23,466 nt of DNA. Origin: JBOGIG01 sp050742455 (GTDB lineage: Bacteria > Actinomycetota > Acidimicrobiia > Acidimicrobiales > JBOGIG01). The stretch covers positions 1-23,466 of the forward strand of contig JBOGIG010000141.1 of the NCBI GenBank assembly GCA_050742455.1, given 5' to 3'. The notes beneath the pieces were generated by a model. It searched no databases. It was given only the letters and a program-made list of their open reading frames with translations, and was not told the origin of the DNA. A program made the position numbers and the translations under genes. Positions 1 to 7,697 of the stretch are shown piece after piece. Every line of letters begins with the position of its first letter. Positions within the stretch are counted from its first letter, which is position 1.

Positions 1-386
1 GCTACCCGCATGTCGCACCACAAGGCCAGCTCCAAGCCACCGGCCACCGCGAACCCCTCCACGGCAGCTATGACTGGCTTGCTCAGCAGCATGCGGGTGG
101 GCCCCATCGGTCCATGACCCTCGGCCCGGACCTTGTTCCCCCGCCCCGAGGCCACGGCCTTTAGATCCGCCCCTGCGCAAAATGTGCCACCTGCCCCCGT
201 CAGAACAGCCACCGACTGGCTCTCGTCGGCCTCGAAGGCGGTGAAGGCATCAACCAGACCCGCCGCGGTGGGTCCGTCAACGGCATTGCGGGCCTCTGGC
301 CGATTGATGGTCACGATGGTCACGGAGCCGTCGATGTCAACAGCCACCGGGGGCATCGACACGTCGGGCATCGGCACGTCTGGCAT
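1..386 (-). CDS. Enoyl-CoA hydratase/isomerase (crotonase), partial, cut by window edge
   Basis: This is the N-terminal 128 codons of a crotonase-family protein; the gene runs off the left edge. The ATG at 386 follows a GAGG Shine-Dalgarno that overlaps the stop of the upstream gene (gap 14 bp). Visible family features are the IVTINRPEARNAV strand near residues 24-36, the oxyanion-hole segment FCAGADLKA at 69-77, and VAGGLELALWCD at 114-125. The Glu in GGLEL (about residue 119) matches the first catalytic glutamate of enoyl-CoA hydratases. It would act on acyl-CoA thioesters in the cytoplasm, and it is probably co-transcribed with the acetoacetyl-CoA synthetase. The N-terminus carries three degenerate MPDV-type five-residue repeats before the domain starts. 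The exact substrate cannot be told, and the second catalytic Glu lies outside the window. Confidence 0.88.
   Translation of the reverse strand, partial: MPDVPMPDVSMPPVAVDIDGSVTIVTINRPEARNAVDGPTAAGLVDAFTAFEADESQSVAVLTGAGGTFCAGADLKAVASGRGNKVRAEGHGPMGPTRMLLSKPVIAAVEGFAVAGGLELALWCDMRV
342..386 (-). repeat. 15-bp tandem repeat at the crotonase N-terminus
   Basis: Three degenerate 15-bp units (386-372, 371-357, 356-342), each beginning ATGCC, encode MPDVP, MPDVS and MPPVA. Each unit starts with an in-frame ATG, so the first two units could be skipped by internal initiation. They lie before the conserved domain. Confidence 0.75.
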
Positions 387-400
387 CGGTGTTGTTCCTC

Positions 401-2431
401 TCAAGGACGAGATGCCCGCTGGCGGGCGATCTCCTCGAACTGCTTCAGGGCGGAAGGGTCGGCCAACGCCCCCAGGCTGGCGGCGGCATCGGCCCGCATC
501 CCGGTCAGGATCTTCTTCACCGGCACCTCCAACTTCTTGCCCGAAAGGGTGCGAGGCACGGCGGCGACCCGGTAGATGTGATCGGGCACGTGGCGAGGCG
601 AAAGCTGACCGGCCAGGGCGGTGCGAACCTGTGCCAATAGGTCATCGTCGGGCTCGATGCCCCCGGCCCCCACGACAAATAGCAACAACTCTCCGGCCAC
701 GGTGCCGGGCTGCTCAATGTGCACGACAAGGCTGTCGGAGATGGCGGGGAAGGATTCCACCACCGAGTAGAACTCGGAGGTCCCGAGTCGCACGCCGGCC
801 CGGTTCAGGGTGGCATCGGATCGCCCCGAGATAACGCACGAGCCGTCGGGGTGGATGGTGATCCAGTCGCCGTGACTCCATACTCCTTCGAATCGTTCGA
901 AATACGCGGAGCGGTAGCGTGACCCGTCCGAGTCTCCCCAGAACCCTACGGGCATGGACGGCATCGGCTCGGTGATGACCAGCTCCCCCTGCTCGCCGAC
1001 CAAGGACTTGGCCTCGGAGTCGAAGGCCTCGACCTTGGCCCCCAGGTAGGGGCCGGGAATTTCCCCGATCCGAACCGGCAATAGGGGATTGGCCCCCACG
1101 AAGGCGGTGCACACGTCGGTTCCCCCGCTGACCGACGCCACCAAGACGTTCTCACCTACCGCACATTGTGCCCACTCGAAGCCCTCCGGGGCCAGGGGGG
1201 AGCCGGTGGAGCCCACGGCCGCCACCTGGGACAGGTCGTGATCGCGTTTGGGGACCAGTCCAGCCTTGCGACAGTTCATTAGGAACGGGGCACTGGCGCC
1301 GAAATACGTGGTGCCCGTCGTCTCGGCCATAGCCCATAGGGCAGACAGGTCGGGCCAGGCCGGATCGCCGTCGAAGAGAACCACCGCGCTGCCCACGCAC
1401 AATCCCGACACCAAGAGGTTCCACATCATCCATCCGGTGGTGGAAAACCAAAAGAAGCGGTCGCCGGGACCGAGGTCGCTGTGCAGCGCCAGGGATTTGA
1501 GGTGTTCGAGGAGAATTCCACCGTGACCGTGGACTATGGGCTTGGGCAGTCCCGTGGTGCCCGATGAGTACAGGATGTAGAGGGGATGGTCGAACGGCAC
1601 CTGTTCGAATTCCAGTTGGGCCTCACCCTGCTCGGGGGAGGGACCTTCCGGTCCCAACAGCCCGGCCCAACTGTGGGTGGCTCCATGGCTGTCGGATCGG
1701 TGGGCCCCGGTGTCGTTGCTCGGATCGGCATGCAGGTAGTCGATGAGCACGGTGGCGGCCAGGCTGGGCAGGGCCTGGCTTATTTCGGCGATCTGATCTC
1801 GGCGATCGATGTCCTTTTTTCCGTATCGGTAGCCATCGGCGGCCACCAGGACTTTGGGCTCGATCTGACTGAAGCGATCGAGAACGGCCCGGGTGCCGAA
1901 CTCGGGCGCACACGACGACCACACCGCGCCAAGGCTGGCCGTGGCCAAAAAGGCGACCAGGGTCTCGGCGATATTGGGAGAGTATGCCGCCACACGGTCC
2001 CCCCTTCGGACGCCCAGGCGAGCCAATCCGGCCCGGGCCCGGGCCACCTGGTGGCGCAGTTGGTCGGCGCTGAGCTCGAGCACTGGCCGGGTCTGGCTCA
2101 CGGAGATGACCATGACCCGATCCCCGCTGGCGCGCAGGGCCGCTTCGGCGTAGTTGAGCGCGGCGCCGTCGAACCAGGATGCCCCGGGCATGGCGCGCGA
2201 GGACAAGACGCGCCCGTAGCCGGCGGAGCTGTGGACCTCGAAATAGTCCCAGATGGAGGCCCAGAATCCCTCCAGGTCCTCCACCGACCAGCGCCACAGA
2301 TCCGAGTAGGCCACGAATTCCTGGTGCCGATGGCGGGCCAGCCACTCCATGTACTGACCCATACGGGAAGTGCTCATGACGTCACCGGGGGGCGAGTAGA
2401 TGACTTTGCCTCGGGGGGTGGGCTGGTTCAC
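401..2431 (-). CDS. aacS: Acetoacetyl-CoA synthetase (acetoacetate-CoA ligase)
   Basis: This 676-aa cytosolic ANL-family enzyme should activate acetoacetate with ATP and CoA to acetoacetyl-CoA (EC 6.2.1.16). The length fits the family (about 650 aa). The N-terminal MGQYMEWL segment and SWFDGAALNYAE resemble the acetyl/acetoacetyl-CoA synthetase cap region. The AMP-binding P-loop YSSGTTGLPKPIVHGHGG sits near residues 288-305. GGTDVCTAFVG is the substrate-pocket segment and GRSDATLNRAGVRLG the hinge. The acylation lysine is probably in LSGKKLE near residue 632. The GTG start at 2431 has no visible Shine-Dalgarno but has a TACCCT hexamer 7 nt upstream, so a leaderless mRNA is plausible; the internal MSTSR start is the alternative. 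A crotonase follows 14 bp downstream on the same strand. AacS proteins let cells use ketone bodies or leucine- and lipid-derived acetoacetate. Confidence 0.93.
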   Translation of the reverse strand: MNQPTPRGKVIYSPPGDVMSTSRMGQYMEWLARHRHQEFVAYSDLWRWSVEDLEGFWASIWDYFEVHSSAGYGRVLSSRAMPGASWFDGAALNYAEAALRASGDRVMVISVSQTRPVLELSADQLRHQVARARAGLARLGVRRGDRVAAYSPNIAETLVAFLATASLGAVWSSCAPEFGTRAVLDRFSQIEPKVLVAADGYRYGKKDIDRRDQIAEISQALPSLAATVLIDYLHADPSNDTGAHRSDSHGATHSWAGLLGPEGPSPEQGEAQLEFEQVPFDHPLYILYSSGTTGLPKPIVHGHGGILLEHLKSLALHSDLGPGDRFFWFSTTGWMMWNLLVSGLCVGSAVVLFDGDPAWPDLSALWAMAETTGTTYFGASAPFLMNCRKAGLVPKRDHDLSQVAAVGSTGSPLAPEGFEWAQCAVGENVLVASVSGGTDVCTAFVGANPLLPVRIGEIPGPYLGAKVEAFDSEAKSLVGEQGELVITEPMPSMPVGFWGDSDGSRYRSAYFERFEGVWSHGDWITIHPDGSCVISGRSDATLNRAGVRLGTSEFYSVVESFPAISDSLVVHIEQPGTVAGELLLFVVGAGGIEPDDDLLAQVRTALAGQLSPRHVPDHIYRVAAVPRTLSGKKLEVPVKKILTGMRADAAASLGALADPSALKQFEEIARQRASRP

Positions 2432-2457
2432 CGTCCCGAGGGTAGTCTCGGCCCCCC
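2432..2457. promoter_or_regulatory. Compact divergent promoter with a small dyad (aacS / bluB)
   Basis: Only 26 bp separate the two divergent start codons, and neither gene has a Shine-Dalgarno. A TANNNT hexamer lies at each side: TAGTCT (2443-2448) 9 nt before the bluB ATG, and TACCCT on the minus strand (2444-2439) 7 nt before the aacS GTG. The two overlap within a CCGAG-N6-CTCGG dyad at 2436-2451. This geometry fits back-to-back leaderless promoters sharing one operator. The promoter call is inference from spacing only. Confidence 0.45.
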
Positions 2458-3093
2458 ATGCCCCCGGACAACCCGACTCCCGGACTCTACGAGACCATTC
2501 ATCGGCGCCGGGACGTGCGAGCCGAGTTCAACGGCGGACCCATCGACGAAGCGGCCCTGAGCCGGGTGCTGGACGCCGCTCACGCCGCTCCGAGCGTCGG
2601 CATGAGTCAACCGTGGGATTTCATCCTGGTGCGCCGGGCCGATACCAAGGAGGCATTTCTGGGCCATGTGATCGAGGAGCGGGAGAAGTTCGCAGCCTCC
2701 CTGGAGGCCGACCGGGCCCGGGTGTTCGATTCGATCAAGATCGAAGGGATCCTGGAGTCGAGCCTTTCCATTGTCGTCACCTACGACCCCCAAAGGGGCG
2801 GCCCGGCCGTGCTGGGTCGCCATTCGATCAGCGATGCCGGCCTCTACTCGGTGTGCCTGTCCATACAAAATATGTGGCTGGCAGCCACCGCCGAAGGCTG
2901 GGGCCTGGGCTGGGTCAGTTTTTACCGGGAGGACTTTCTGGCCCGTTTGTTGGACGTGCCCGACGGTGTCCGGCCCGTGGCGTGGCTATGTGTAGGGCCC
3001 GTGGACCACTTGGCCGAGGTCCCCGACCTGGAAAGGCTGGGCTGGCGGGGTCGCCGCGCGGTGAACGAGGCGGTACACGAGGATCGATGGTAA
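2458..3093 (+). CDS. bluB: 5,6-dimethylbenzimidazole synthase BluB
   Basis: This 211-aa nitroreductase-fold flavoprotein matches BluB, which fragments reduced FMN with O2 to make the lower ligand of vitamin B12. Diagnostic segments are RRDVRAEF near residues 17-24, APSVGMSQPWDF at 44-55, and the C-terminal LGWRGRRAV stretch. Length is typical (about 210-225 aa). The ATG at 2458 has no Shine-Dalgarno and may be leaderless. The stop overlaps the start of the following lipoprotein gene by 7 nt, so the two are translationally coupled. No other cobalamin genes are in the window. An aerobic organism is implied because the reaction needs oxygen. A generic nitroreductase is the alternative, but the APSVG-QPWDF signature argues for BluB. 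Confidence 0.9.
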   Translation: MPPDNPTPGLYETIHRRRDVRAEFNGGPIDEAALSRVLDAAHAAPSVGMSQPWDFILVRRADTKEAFLGHVIEEREKFAASLEADRARVFDSIKIEGILESSLSIVVTYDPQRGGPAVLGRHSISDAGLYSVCLSIQNMWLAATAEGWGLGWVSFYREDFLARLLDVPDGVRPVAWLCVGPVDHLAEVPDLERLGWRGRRAVNEAVHEDRW

Positions 3094-4136
3094 CCACGTG
3101 GGTCCCGCGACAACGCCGGTTCCCGCGCCGACGCCGGTTGGGGCCGGTTCTGATGGGGGTGATGCTGGCGGCTATCTCCGCCTCCCTGATGGGGTGCGGC
3201 CGGAGTCAACCGGCATTCCCCTTACCCGGTCCGGCCGCTTCGCCGGCGCTCAACGACGTTCCCGCCGGAGTCATCGTTCCAGTGGGACAAAGGGCTCAGG
3301 GCATAGCGGTCGATCCGGTGACGGGGACAGTGGCCGTCGGTACGGCCAATCCCCCCGCCGTGATCCTCACCGACGAGGCGGGTAGGACCCGCTCGAGCGT
3401 GGCCCTGGCCGGTCCGGCGAGTCACATCGAAGGGCGCGGTCCGGGGGGCGGGTTCTTGGCCGCCATCGAATCACCTGGCACGGTGGCCGTGATCGGCGAA
3501 GGGGGCGGGAAGGCGGGGGTGGTGGCCGGAGTCACCGGTCAACCGGCCCAGACCGCCTCGGCCGATGGCAAGGTATTCGTGATCGACCGCTCCTCCTCCA
3601 AGGTCACCGTGGTGGATGCGGCCGGCATCGTCGGCTCCGTCGGGATCGGCTTCCAGCCTGACGCCGTGGCCACCGATGGCCGGCGCCTGGCCGTGGTCGG
3701 GACTCAGGAGCGCACCATTGAGGTGTTGGATGCATCCAATGACAAGTCGTTGGGGCGAGTTCCGGCGGGCAGCGGGCCCACCCAGGTTGTCGGGTCCAAC
3801 TCTTACTTCTACGTCGTCGACACGGCCGGCAACCGCATCTTGGTGTTCGCCTCGATACCCTCGGTGCGCCAGATCGCCTCTTATCGGCTCGCGGGTTCGC
3901 CCTACGCCGTGGCCATCGACCGGGTCCACCACAACCTGTGGGTCACCCTGACGGCGACGAACGAGTTGGCCCAGTTCCAGGTGTCCAACGGTGCCCTCCG
4001 GCTCGTGGACACTTATTCCACCGTGCGACAACCCAACTCCGTCGCCGTTGATCCGGTGCGGGGCTGGGTATTTGTGGCCGGGAACTATGGGGGCACGGTG
4101 GAGATCATCCACCCCCCCAAAAGCGCCCCTCAGTAG
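3087..4136 (+). CDS. Beta-propeller (YncE/NHL-like) lipoprotein
   Basis: This is a predicted exported lipoprotein of 349 aa with unknown binding partner. The ATG at 3087 overlaps the bluB stop by 7 nt. The N-terminus has an Arg-rich n-region (residues 9-17), a hydrophobic stretch (MGVMLAAISASLMG) and a lipobox LMGC with the acylated cysteine at residue 37. The mature part repeats the pattern AVDPVTG / AIDRVHH / AVDPVRG followed by a beta strand such as VAVGTAN, LWVTLTA and VFVAGNY. This is characteristic of six- or seven-bladed YncE-type propellers. Such proteins are usually binding or scaffold modules rather than enzymes. The last 7 bp overlap the 3' end of the convergent E1 gene. Translation from the upstream in-frame open region was rejected because the signal peptide starts here. 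Confidence 0.78.
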   Translation: MVTTWVPRQRRFPRRRRLGPVLMGVMLAAISASLMGCGRSQPAFPLPGPAASPALNDVPAGVIVPVGQRAQGIAVDPVTGTVAVGTANPPAVILTDEAGRTRSSVALAGPASHIEGRGPGGGFLAAIESPGTVAVIGEGGGKAGVVAGVTGQPAQTASADGKVFVIDRSSSKVTVVDAAGIVGSVGIGFQPDAVATDGRRLAVVGTQERTIEVLDASNDKSLGRVPAGSGPTQVVGSNSYFYVVDTAGNRILVFASIPSVRQIASYRLAGSPYAVAIDRVHHNLWVTLTATNELAQFQVSNGALRLVDTYSTVRQPNSVAVDPVRGWVFVAGNYGGTVEIIHPPKSAPQ

Positions 4137-6334
4137 GCCAGCAGGTCGGCGATGTCGCCGATGAGATCATCCACCTGAGGCAGGATCCGATCCTCAAGCG
4201 TGGGTTCGTAGGCGACATGGGTATCCAGGGCGCCCCGGCGACGGACAGGGGCGTCGAGGTGGTCGAAGCACTCTGACGAGATCCATGCCGCGACCTCGGC
4301 TCCAAAGCCACAGGTAAGGGTGTCTTCGTGGACCACCAGGGCCCGACCGGTGCGAACGACCGACTGGCCAACCATTTCCCGGTCCCAGGGCGACAGGGAT
4401 CGCAGGTCGATGAGCTCGACGGCGCCCGGTCGGTCATGGTCGGTCTCGTAGCGTTCAATGGCCCGGCGGCATTTCTCAACCGTGGCTCCGTAGGTGATGA
4501 TGCTGGCCCCGGTCCCGGGCCTCACCACGGCGGCGCGGCCGAAGGGCACCACGTATCCCGGGTCGGGATAGCGGTCGGCGGTATAGGGCTGGCGCAGCAG
4601 GTGCTTGTGCTCCAGGAACAAAACTGGGTCCTGGCCGGCAAAGGCCGCCCGCAACAGGCCCACGGCGTCGCGTGTGCGGGACGGGAAGGCCACCAACAGT
4701 CCGGGGATATGGGTGAAGATCGACTCCCCGCACTGGGAGTGCCATATGGCGCCACCGGTCAAATAGCCGCCAATGGGGGCCCGTATGACCATGGGGCATG
4801 TGAAATGGCCGTTGGACCGCCAACGCATTGTGGCGGCCTCGCTCCTGATCTGTTGCATGGCCGTCCAGATGTAATCGAAGAATTGGATCTCTGGCACGGG
4901 CTTCAGACCCCGCACGGCCTGACCGATGGCTCGCCCCACGATGTTGGCCTCGGCAAGCGGGGTGTTATAGCACCGGGCCAGGCCGAAACGGCGCTGCAGG
5001 CCCAAAGTGGTGCCGAACACGCCGCCCTTGCCTTCGACGTTGGCCAGGACGGCCTCCCGGGCATCGGCCACATCTTCGCCAAAGACCCGGATTCTCTCGT
5101 CGTTCTCCATAGCTTCATGAAGGGCCGACCGAATCGCCTCACCCAGGGCCATAGGTCCGGCCTCGGGCCCGCCCGAGATCCTGGGTCCAGCCTTGGGCCC
5201 GCCCGAGATCCTGGGTCCAGCCTTGGGCCCGCCCGAGATCCTGGGTCCAGCCTTGGGCCCAACTACCTCGCCCTCCAACCCGGTGCCATCGCTGGGGGCC
5301 AGGCACAGATCCTCGGTCAGGTCTGGGAGGCAGTAGACATGGTCCCGGACTGACTCCGGATCAGGTCGGGGTGCAGCCAGGGCCTCCTTGGCCGCCGCCG
5401 CCACCTCTGCCTTGACCTCCAGGCGGATCTGGCCGGCCCGGTCTGAAGTCATTACCCCGTCGCTGATCAGATGGTGCTCCATGAGGTCGATGGGGTCGAA
5501 ATGAGACTCCTCGGCCAACTCCTCAGCCCCCCGGTACTTGGACTGGGTGTCGGCTCCGGAGTGGGAGTAGGGCCTGGTCACCTGGGCATGGATCAGGGCC
5601 GGCCCGGTCCCGGCCCGCACGTGGGCCACCAAGGGACCAGCCACCCGTCGGACCGCGAAATAGTCCCTCCCGTCCACCTTGGCCACCCGCAGGCCCCGAA
5701 AGCCCCGGACCAGCTCCGAGATGGGAGCGGGCGCCTGGTCCGACACCGGTACAGAGATGGCATAACCGTTGTCGGCCACTACATAGACCACTGGAAGGCT
5801 GAGCGTGCAAGCCGTATTGAGGCTCTCCCAGAACTCACCACTGGAGCAGGCGCCGTCGCCTACCGACACATAGGTCAGCTCGTCGCCGTGGGCGGAACAG
5901 CCGGGCAGCTCCGGGCGGCGCACGATGTAGCGCGAGGCCTCAGCGCATCCCACGGCGGGCAGACACTGGCTGGCCGTGGGACTGGTCTGGGATGCCACGT
6001 TCAGCCGGGTGTCGCCCCAATGGCAAGGCATCTGGCGCCCGCCCGATGCCGGGTCCTCGCTCGACCCCACCGCCTGCAGGAGCATCTCGCCTGGGCTTAG
6101 ACCGAGGGCCAGGAGGAGCGCCCGATCCCGGTAATAGGGGAAGAACCAGTCATAGCCGGCCCTCAAGTATCGAGCCAGGCCCAGCAGTAGGGCTTCGTGT
6201 CCGGCCCCGGCGATCTGGAAGAAGACCCTGCTCTGGCGTTGGAGGGTGATTTCTCGATCGTCCAGGGCCCGTGACAGACAGGCCAGCCTGAAGTCCTCCA
6301 ACAATTCACTGGGTGGGTATTTTCCCTTGGCCAA
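4130..6334 (-). CDS. Fused E1-alpha/E1-beta thiamine-diphosphate 2-oxoacid dehydrogenase
   Basis: About 734 aa. The N-terminal half (about 1-350) is an E1-alpha domain with the ThDP/Mg motif GDGACSSGEF at about 159 ending in the DNGYAIS asparagine at about 189. The C-terminal half (about 395-734) is E1-beta with GEDV near 419, CYNTPLAEANIVG, EIQFFDYIWTAMQQI and VLFLEHKHLLR. The arrangement and the wording of these segments resemble fused branched-chain 2-oxoacid dehydrogenase E1 proteins, which decarboxylate branched-chain or related 2-oxoacids and pass the acyl group to lipoyl-E2. No E2 or E3 is in the window. I chose the TTG at 6334 because AGGAG lies 4 nt and AGGAGGT 12 nt upstream; extending to an ATG at 6553 would run through the divergent fadE gene. 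The two halves are joined by a perfect 10-residue tandem repeat. Substrate is uncertain. Confidence 0.88.
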   Translation of the reverse strand: MAKGKYPPSELLEDFRLACLSRALDDREITLQRQSRVFFQIAGAGHEALLLGLARYLRAGYDWFFPYYRDRALLLALGLSPGEMLLQAVGSSEDPASGGRQMPCHWGDTRLNVASQTSPTASQCLPAVGCAEASRYIVRRPELPGCSAHGDELTYVSVGDGACSSGEFWESLNTACTLSLPVVYVVADNGYAISVPVSDQAPAPISELVRGFRGLRVAKVDGRDYFAVRRVAGPLVAHVRAGTGPALIHAQVTRPYSHSGADTQSKYRGAEELAEESHFDPIDLMEHHLISDGVMTSDRAGQIRLEVKAEVAAAAKEALAAPRPDPESVRDHVYCLPDLTEDLCLAPSDGTGLEGEVVGPKAGPRISGGPKAGPRISGGPKAGPRISGGPEAGPMALGEAIRSALHEAMENDERIRVFGEDVADAREAVLANVEGKGGVFGTTLGLQRRFGLARCYNTPLAEANIVGRAIGQAVRGLKPVPEIQFFDYIWTAMQQIRSEAATMRWRSNGHFTCPMVIRAPIGGYLTGGAIWHSQCGESIFTHIPGLLVAFPSRTRDAVGLLRAAFAGQDPVLFLEHKHLLRQPYTADRYPDPGYVVPFGRAAVVRPGTGASIITYGATVEKCRRAIERYETDHDRPGAVELIDLRSLSPWDREMVGQSVVRTGRALVVHEDTLTCGFGAEVAAWISSECFDHLDAPVRRRGALDTHVAYEPTLEDRILPQVDDLIGDIADLLAY
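5154..5260 (-). repeat. 30-bp in-frame minisatellite in the E1-alpha/E1-beta linker
   Basis: Units at 5154-5183, 5184-5213 and 5214-5243 plus a partial unit to 5260 give about 3.6 copies. The second and third are identical and the first differs at two bases. On the coding strand it translates to repeated GPKAGPRISG, a Gly/Pro-rich flexible linker at about residues 359-395. Confidence 0.95.
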
Positions 6335-6346
6335 GTCGCTCCTAGT

Positions 6347-6353
6347 ACCTCCT
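6347..6353 (-). promoter_or_regulatory. Strong Shine-Dalgarno deciding the TTG start of the E1 fusion
   Basis: The plus-strand ACCTCCT reads AGGAGGT on the coding strand, 12 nt before the TTG. A second AGGAG (6343-6339) sits 4 nt before the same TTG. No ATG or GTG in the right frame lies between them and the conserved domain. Confidence 0.6.
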
Positions 6354-6418
6354 AGGTCGGTTCGGTCCGACCCCGCCCACCCTATGCGGCCCCGGCCATT
6401 GCCTGTCGCCTCTAAGCT

Positions 6419-6435
6419 TCTGACGGATCGCCAGA
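6419..6435. promoter_or_regulatory. Inverted repeat upstream of fadE (TCTGACG-N3-CGCCAGA)
   Basis: A 7-bp inverted repeat with one mismatch lies between the divergent E1 fusion and fadE genes, 32 bp before the fadE GTG. A TANNNT hexamer (TAAGCT, 6413-6418) is directly upstream, so a bound protein would cover the likely transcription start. Its core matches the CTGAC-N5-GTCAG dyads at 9371, near 14226, and 21735. Confidence 0.45.
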
Positions 6436-6467
6436 TATGGCGTCCCCAGAGCTCGAGGGAAGATCCC

Positions 6468-7643
6468 GTGCATATTGACCTGACCGAATCCCAGCTGGCC
6501 TTGCGCACAGAGCTTCGCCGGTATTTCGCGGAGCTCATGTCGCCCCAGCGCAAAGAGGCGCTGCGCTACGCGGATGCGGGTGGGTCGGCCTACCGGGACG
6601 TGGTGCGCCAGATGGGCCAGGACGGGTGGCTGGGCATCGGCTGGCCCACCGAGTACGGGGGCCAAGGGGCGTCACCCATGGAGCAGTACTTGTTCTTCGA
6701 CGAGGCTCAGCGGGCCGGCGTGCCGGTGCCACTGGTGACGCTCAACACGGTGGGTCCCACCATCATGAAATTCGGCTCCGATACCCAGCGCAGCCAGTTC
6801 CTCCCGGCCATCCTTGCCGGCGAGATGCACATTGCCATCGGCTATACCGAGCCCGAGGCGGGAACCGATCTGGCTTCGCTTCGAACCAGGGCAGTACGTG
6901 ACGGGGACGAGTACGTGGTCAATGGGAACAAGGTTTTCACCACCGGTGGCCACGACGCCGACTACGTGTGGCTGGCGGCCCGGACCAACCCCGACGCCCC
7001 CAAGCACAAGGGGATTTCCATCCTGTTGGTCGATACGTCCCTGCCCGGGTTCAAGGCCACTCCCATCAACACCGTAGGGGGGAGCCGGACCAACGCCACC
7101 TACTACCAGGACATGCGAGTGCCTCTGTCGGCCCTAGTGGGGGTCGAGAACGAGGGTTGGAAGATGATCACCACCCAACTGAACCACGAGCGGGTCGCCC
7201 TGGCCCCTGTAGGCCACATAAACGGCATGGTTGACACCGTGGCCGATTGGGCCCGGACCCACCGCTCCAGCGACGGTCGGCGGATCATCGAGCACCAAAG
7301 CGTGGCCCTGGCGCTGGCCCGGGTGAAGGCCAGGGCCGAGGCCCTCAAGTTGTTCAACTGGCGGGTGGCTTGGGGACTGGAGGGGGGAGAGCTCAATCCG
7401 GCCGATGCCTCTGCCATGAAGGTGTTCGGTACGGAGTTGCGCATCGAGGCCTACCGGGTGCTGATGGACGTCGTGGGGTCCACCTCCTACCTGTGCGAAG
7501 GCAGCGCCGACCAGGCTCTGGCCGGCGAACTAGAACGGGCCTACCGCCAGGCCCCGGTCGGCACCTTCGGGGGCGGCGTGAATGAGGTCCAGCGCGAGAT
7601 AGTGGCCATGGCCGGTCTCGGGATGCCCCGCGCCCCCCGCTGA
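6468..7643 (+). CDS. Acyl-CoA dehydrogenase, FadE26/FadE29-like
   Basis: This 391-aa FAD enzyme should introduce an alpha,beta double bond into an acyl-CoA, passing electrons to ETF. The GTG at 6468 has GAGGGA 7 nt upstream, and the protein then begins directly with the family N-terminus HIDLTESQLALRTELRRYF. Landmarks are GWLGIGWPTEYGGQG (52-67), GYTEPEAGTDLASLRT (125-140, FAD and substrate contact), VVNGNKVFTTGGHDADY (150-166) and TQLNHERVAL (236-245). The Glu241 of NHER is at the place I recall as the catalytic base in the steroid side-chain dehydrogenases of mycobacteria (ChsE type). The tail ends FGGGVNEVQREIVAMAGLGMPR. From memory it reads as intermediate between FadE26 and FadE29; no alignment was run. 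In those systems the enzyme works as an alpha2-beta2 heterotetramer with a second FadE. It is divergent from the E1 fusion. Confidence 0.9.
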   Translation: MHIDLTESQLALRTELRRYFAELMSPQRKEALRYADAGGSAYRDVVRQMGQDGWLGIGWPTEYGGQGASPMEQYLFFDEAQRAGVPVPLVTLNTVGPTIMKFGSDTQRSQFLPAILAGEMHIAIGYTEPEAGTDLASLRTRAVRDGDEYVVNGNKVFTTGGHDADYVWLAARTNPDAPKHKGISILLVDTSLPGFKATPINTVGGSRTNATYYQDMRVPLSALVGVENEGWKMITTQLNHERVALAPVGHINGMVDTVADWARTHRSSDGRRIIEHQSVALALARVKARAEALKLFNWRVAWGLEGGELNPADASAMKVFGTELRIEAYRVLMDVVGSTSYLCEGSADQALAGELERAYRQAPVGTFGGGVNEVQREIVAMAGLGMPRAPR

Positions 7644-7645
7644 CC

Positions 7646-7694
7646 CTCCGGGACCGGCCCAGGACCGGCCCAGGACCGGCAGTTCCTTTTCCTT
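7646..7694 (+). terminator. Possible weak terminator between convergent genes
   Basis: The GC-rich CCGG/GGCC repeat can fold back on itself and is followed by a pyrimidine tract (TTCCTTTTCCTT, 7683-7694). It is the only terminator-like arrangement in this 54-bp gap, but the U-run is interrupted, so this is tentative. Confidence 0.25.
7651..7683. repeat. 11-bp tandem repeat in the convergent intergenic gap
   Basis: Three copies of GGACCGGCCCA (7651-7661, 7662-7672, 7673-7683, the last diverging at the end) lie between the convergent fadE and isochorismatase-fold genes. The unit is rich in self-complementary CCGG/GGCC. Confidence 0.85.
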
Positions 7695-7697
7695 AGA

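Noticed and set aside
2376..2383. TGACGTCA palindrome near the aacS start
   Set aside because: It lies inside coding sequence, is only 8 bp and lacks the spacing of the other dyads.
1586..2560. Plus-strand open frame of 324 codons opposite aacS
   Set aside because: It is antisense to a well-conserved gene, has no domain resemblance and crosses the divergent promoter.
2400..3086. Long open frame continuing upstream of the lipoprotein start
   Set aside because: It is out of frame with the clear bluB gene, rich in Arg/Gly/Pro as expected for shadow frames in high-GC DNA, and the signal peptide begins only at 3087.
6335..6553. ATG at 6553 as start of the E1 fusion
   Set aside because: It would overlap the divergent fadE by 86 bp and add 73 residues with no family resemblance; TTG at 6334 has strong Shine-Dalgarno sequences.
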